Of a DNA stretch of 15,581 nucleotides, positions 15,560-15,581 are shown in pieces (position 1 is the first letter of the stretch; each line of letters begins with the position of its first letter). Under the pieces are notes generated by a model that worked only from the letters and a program-made list of their open reading frames with translations, did not search any database and was not told the DNA's origin. A program made the position numbers and the translations under genes. Source of the stretch: Spirochaetia bacterium (GTDB lineage: Bacteria; Spirochaetota; Spirochaetia; Sphaerochaetales; Sphaerochaetaceae); the NCBI GenBank assembly GCA_009929055.1, contig SABI01000031.1:1-15581 (forward strand), read 5' to 3'.

Positions 15560-15581
15560 TTACTACAACTTTGGTTTTGGT

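Noticed and set aside
1..15581. tRNA genes, CRISPR array, insertion sequence or long repeats
   Set aside because: No cloverleaf, regularly spaced repeat, transposase or terminal inverted repeat is visible; the window is almost wholly protein coding.
1..15581. Recoded genetic code (UGA read as Trp)
   Set aside because: All genes are complete with the standard code, and TGA is used as a stop, for example at the end of queF and of the HTH gene.
15560..15581. Promoter for the minus-strand operon
   Set aside because: Only 22 bases are visible upstream of polA, with no -10/-35 pattern; the promoter is probably outside the window.

Overview
The window looks like part of a lytic, tailed double-stranded DNA phage genome, most likely with podovirus-type (short-tailed) architecture. 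It is AT-rich and almost entirely coding, and the standard bacterial code fits (TAA, TAG and TGA all serve as stops). I see no tRNA, integrase, transposase or CRISPR array. The host cannot be named from the sequence. Many starts have good Shine-Dalgarno (SD) sequences of the AGGAG/AAAGG type.

Layout: there are two convergent transcription blocks. The plus-strand block (1-5504) is virion-related. It holds the 3' end of a gene (possibly terminase large subunit, by position only), a P22-type portal protein, and a 1172-residue probable virion or DNA-ejection protein. It meets the minus-strand block at a short hairpin terminator (about 5503-5533). The minus-strand block (15559 down to 5516) is a tight run of 15 genes with overlaps of 1 to 34 bases or 1-base gaps. 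In transcription order they are: family A DNA polymerase, MazZ-like (DUF5664) nucleotide pyrophosphohydrolase, 5'-3' exonuclease, QueF, DnaQ-like exonuclease, MazG-like pyrophosphohydrolase, QueD, QueE, a DpdA-like transglycosylase, QueC, FolE, a small HTH protein, ATP-dependent DNA ligase, VRR-NUC nuclease, and an SF2 helicase. I see no convincing promoter in the window; the promoter for this block probably lies to the right of it.

How the genes fit together: FolE, QueD, QueE and QueC are the complete route from GTP to preQ0. A QueF with its catalytic and NADPH-binding motifs intact would reduce preQ0 to preQ1. A short TGT-superfamily protein of the DpdA kind would exchange the 7-deazaguanine base into phage DNA. 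The simplest prediction is DNA carrying 7-aminomethyl-7-deazaguanine (dPreQ1), a modification expected to block host restriction. The remaining genes are replication, repair and nucleotide-pool functions.

The most striking feature outside the genes is a nearly complete absence of the dinucleotide CG. I find only about 14 in 15.6 kb by eye, including a stretch of about 5.2 kb (8447-13639) with none, and half of them lie between 13640 and 15477. GATC is also very rare (three seen). The genome may therefore combine chemical modification with sequence-level avoidance of restriction targets.
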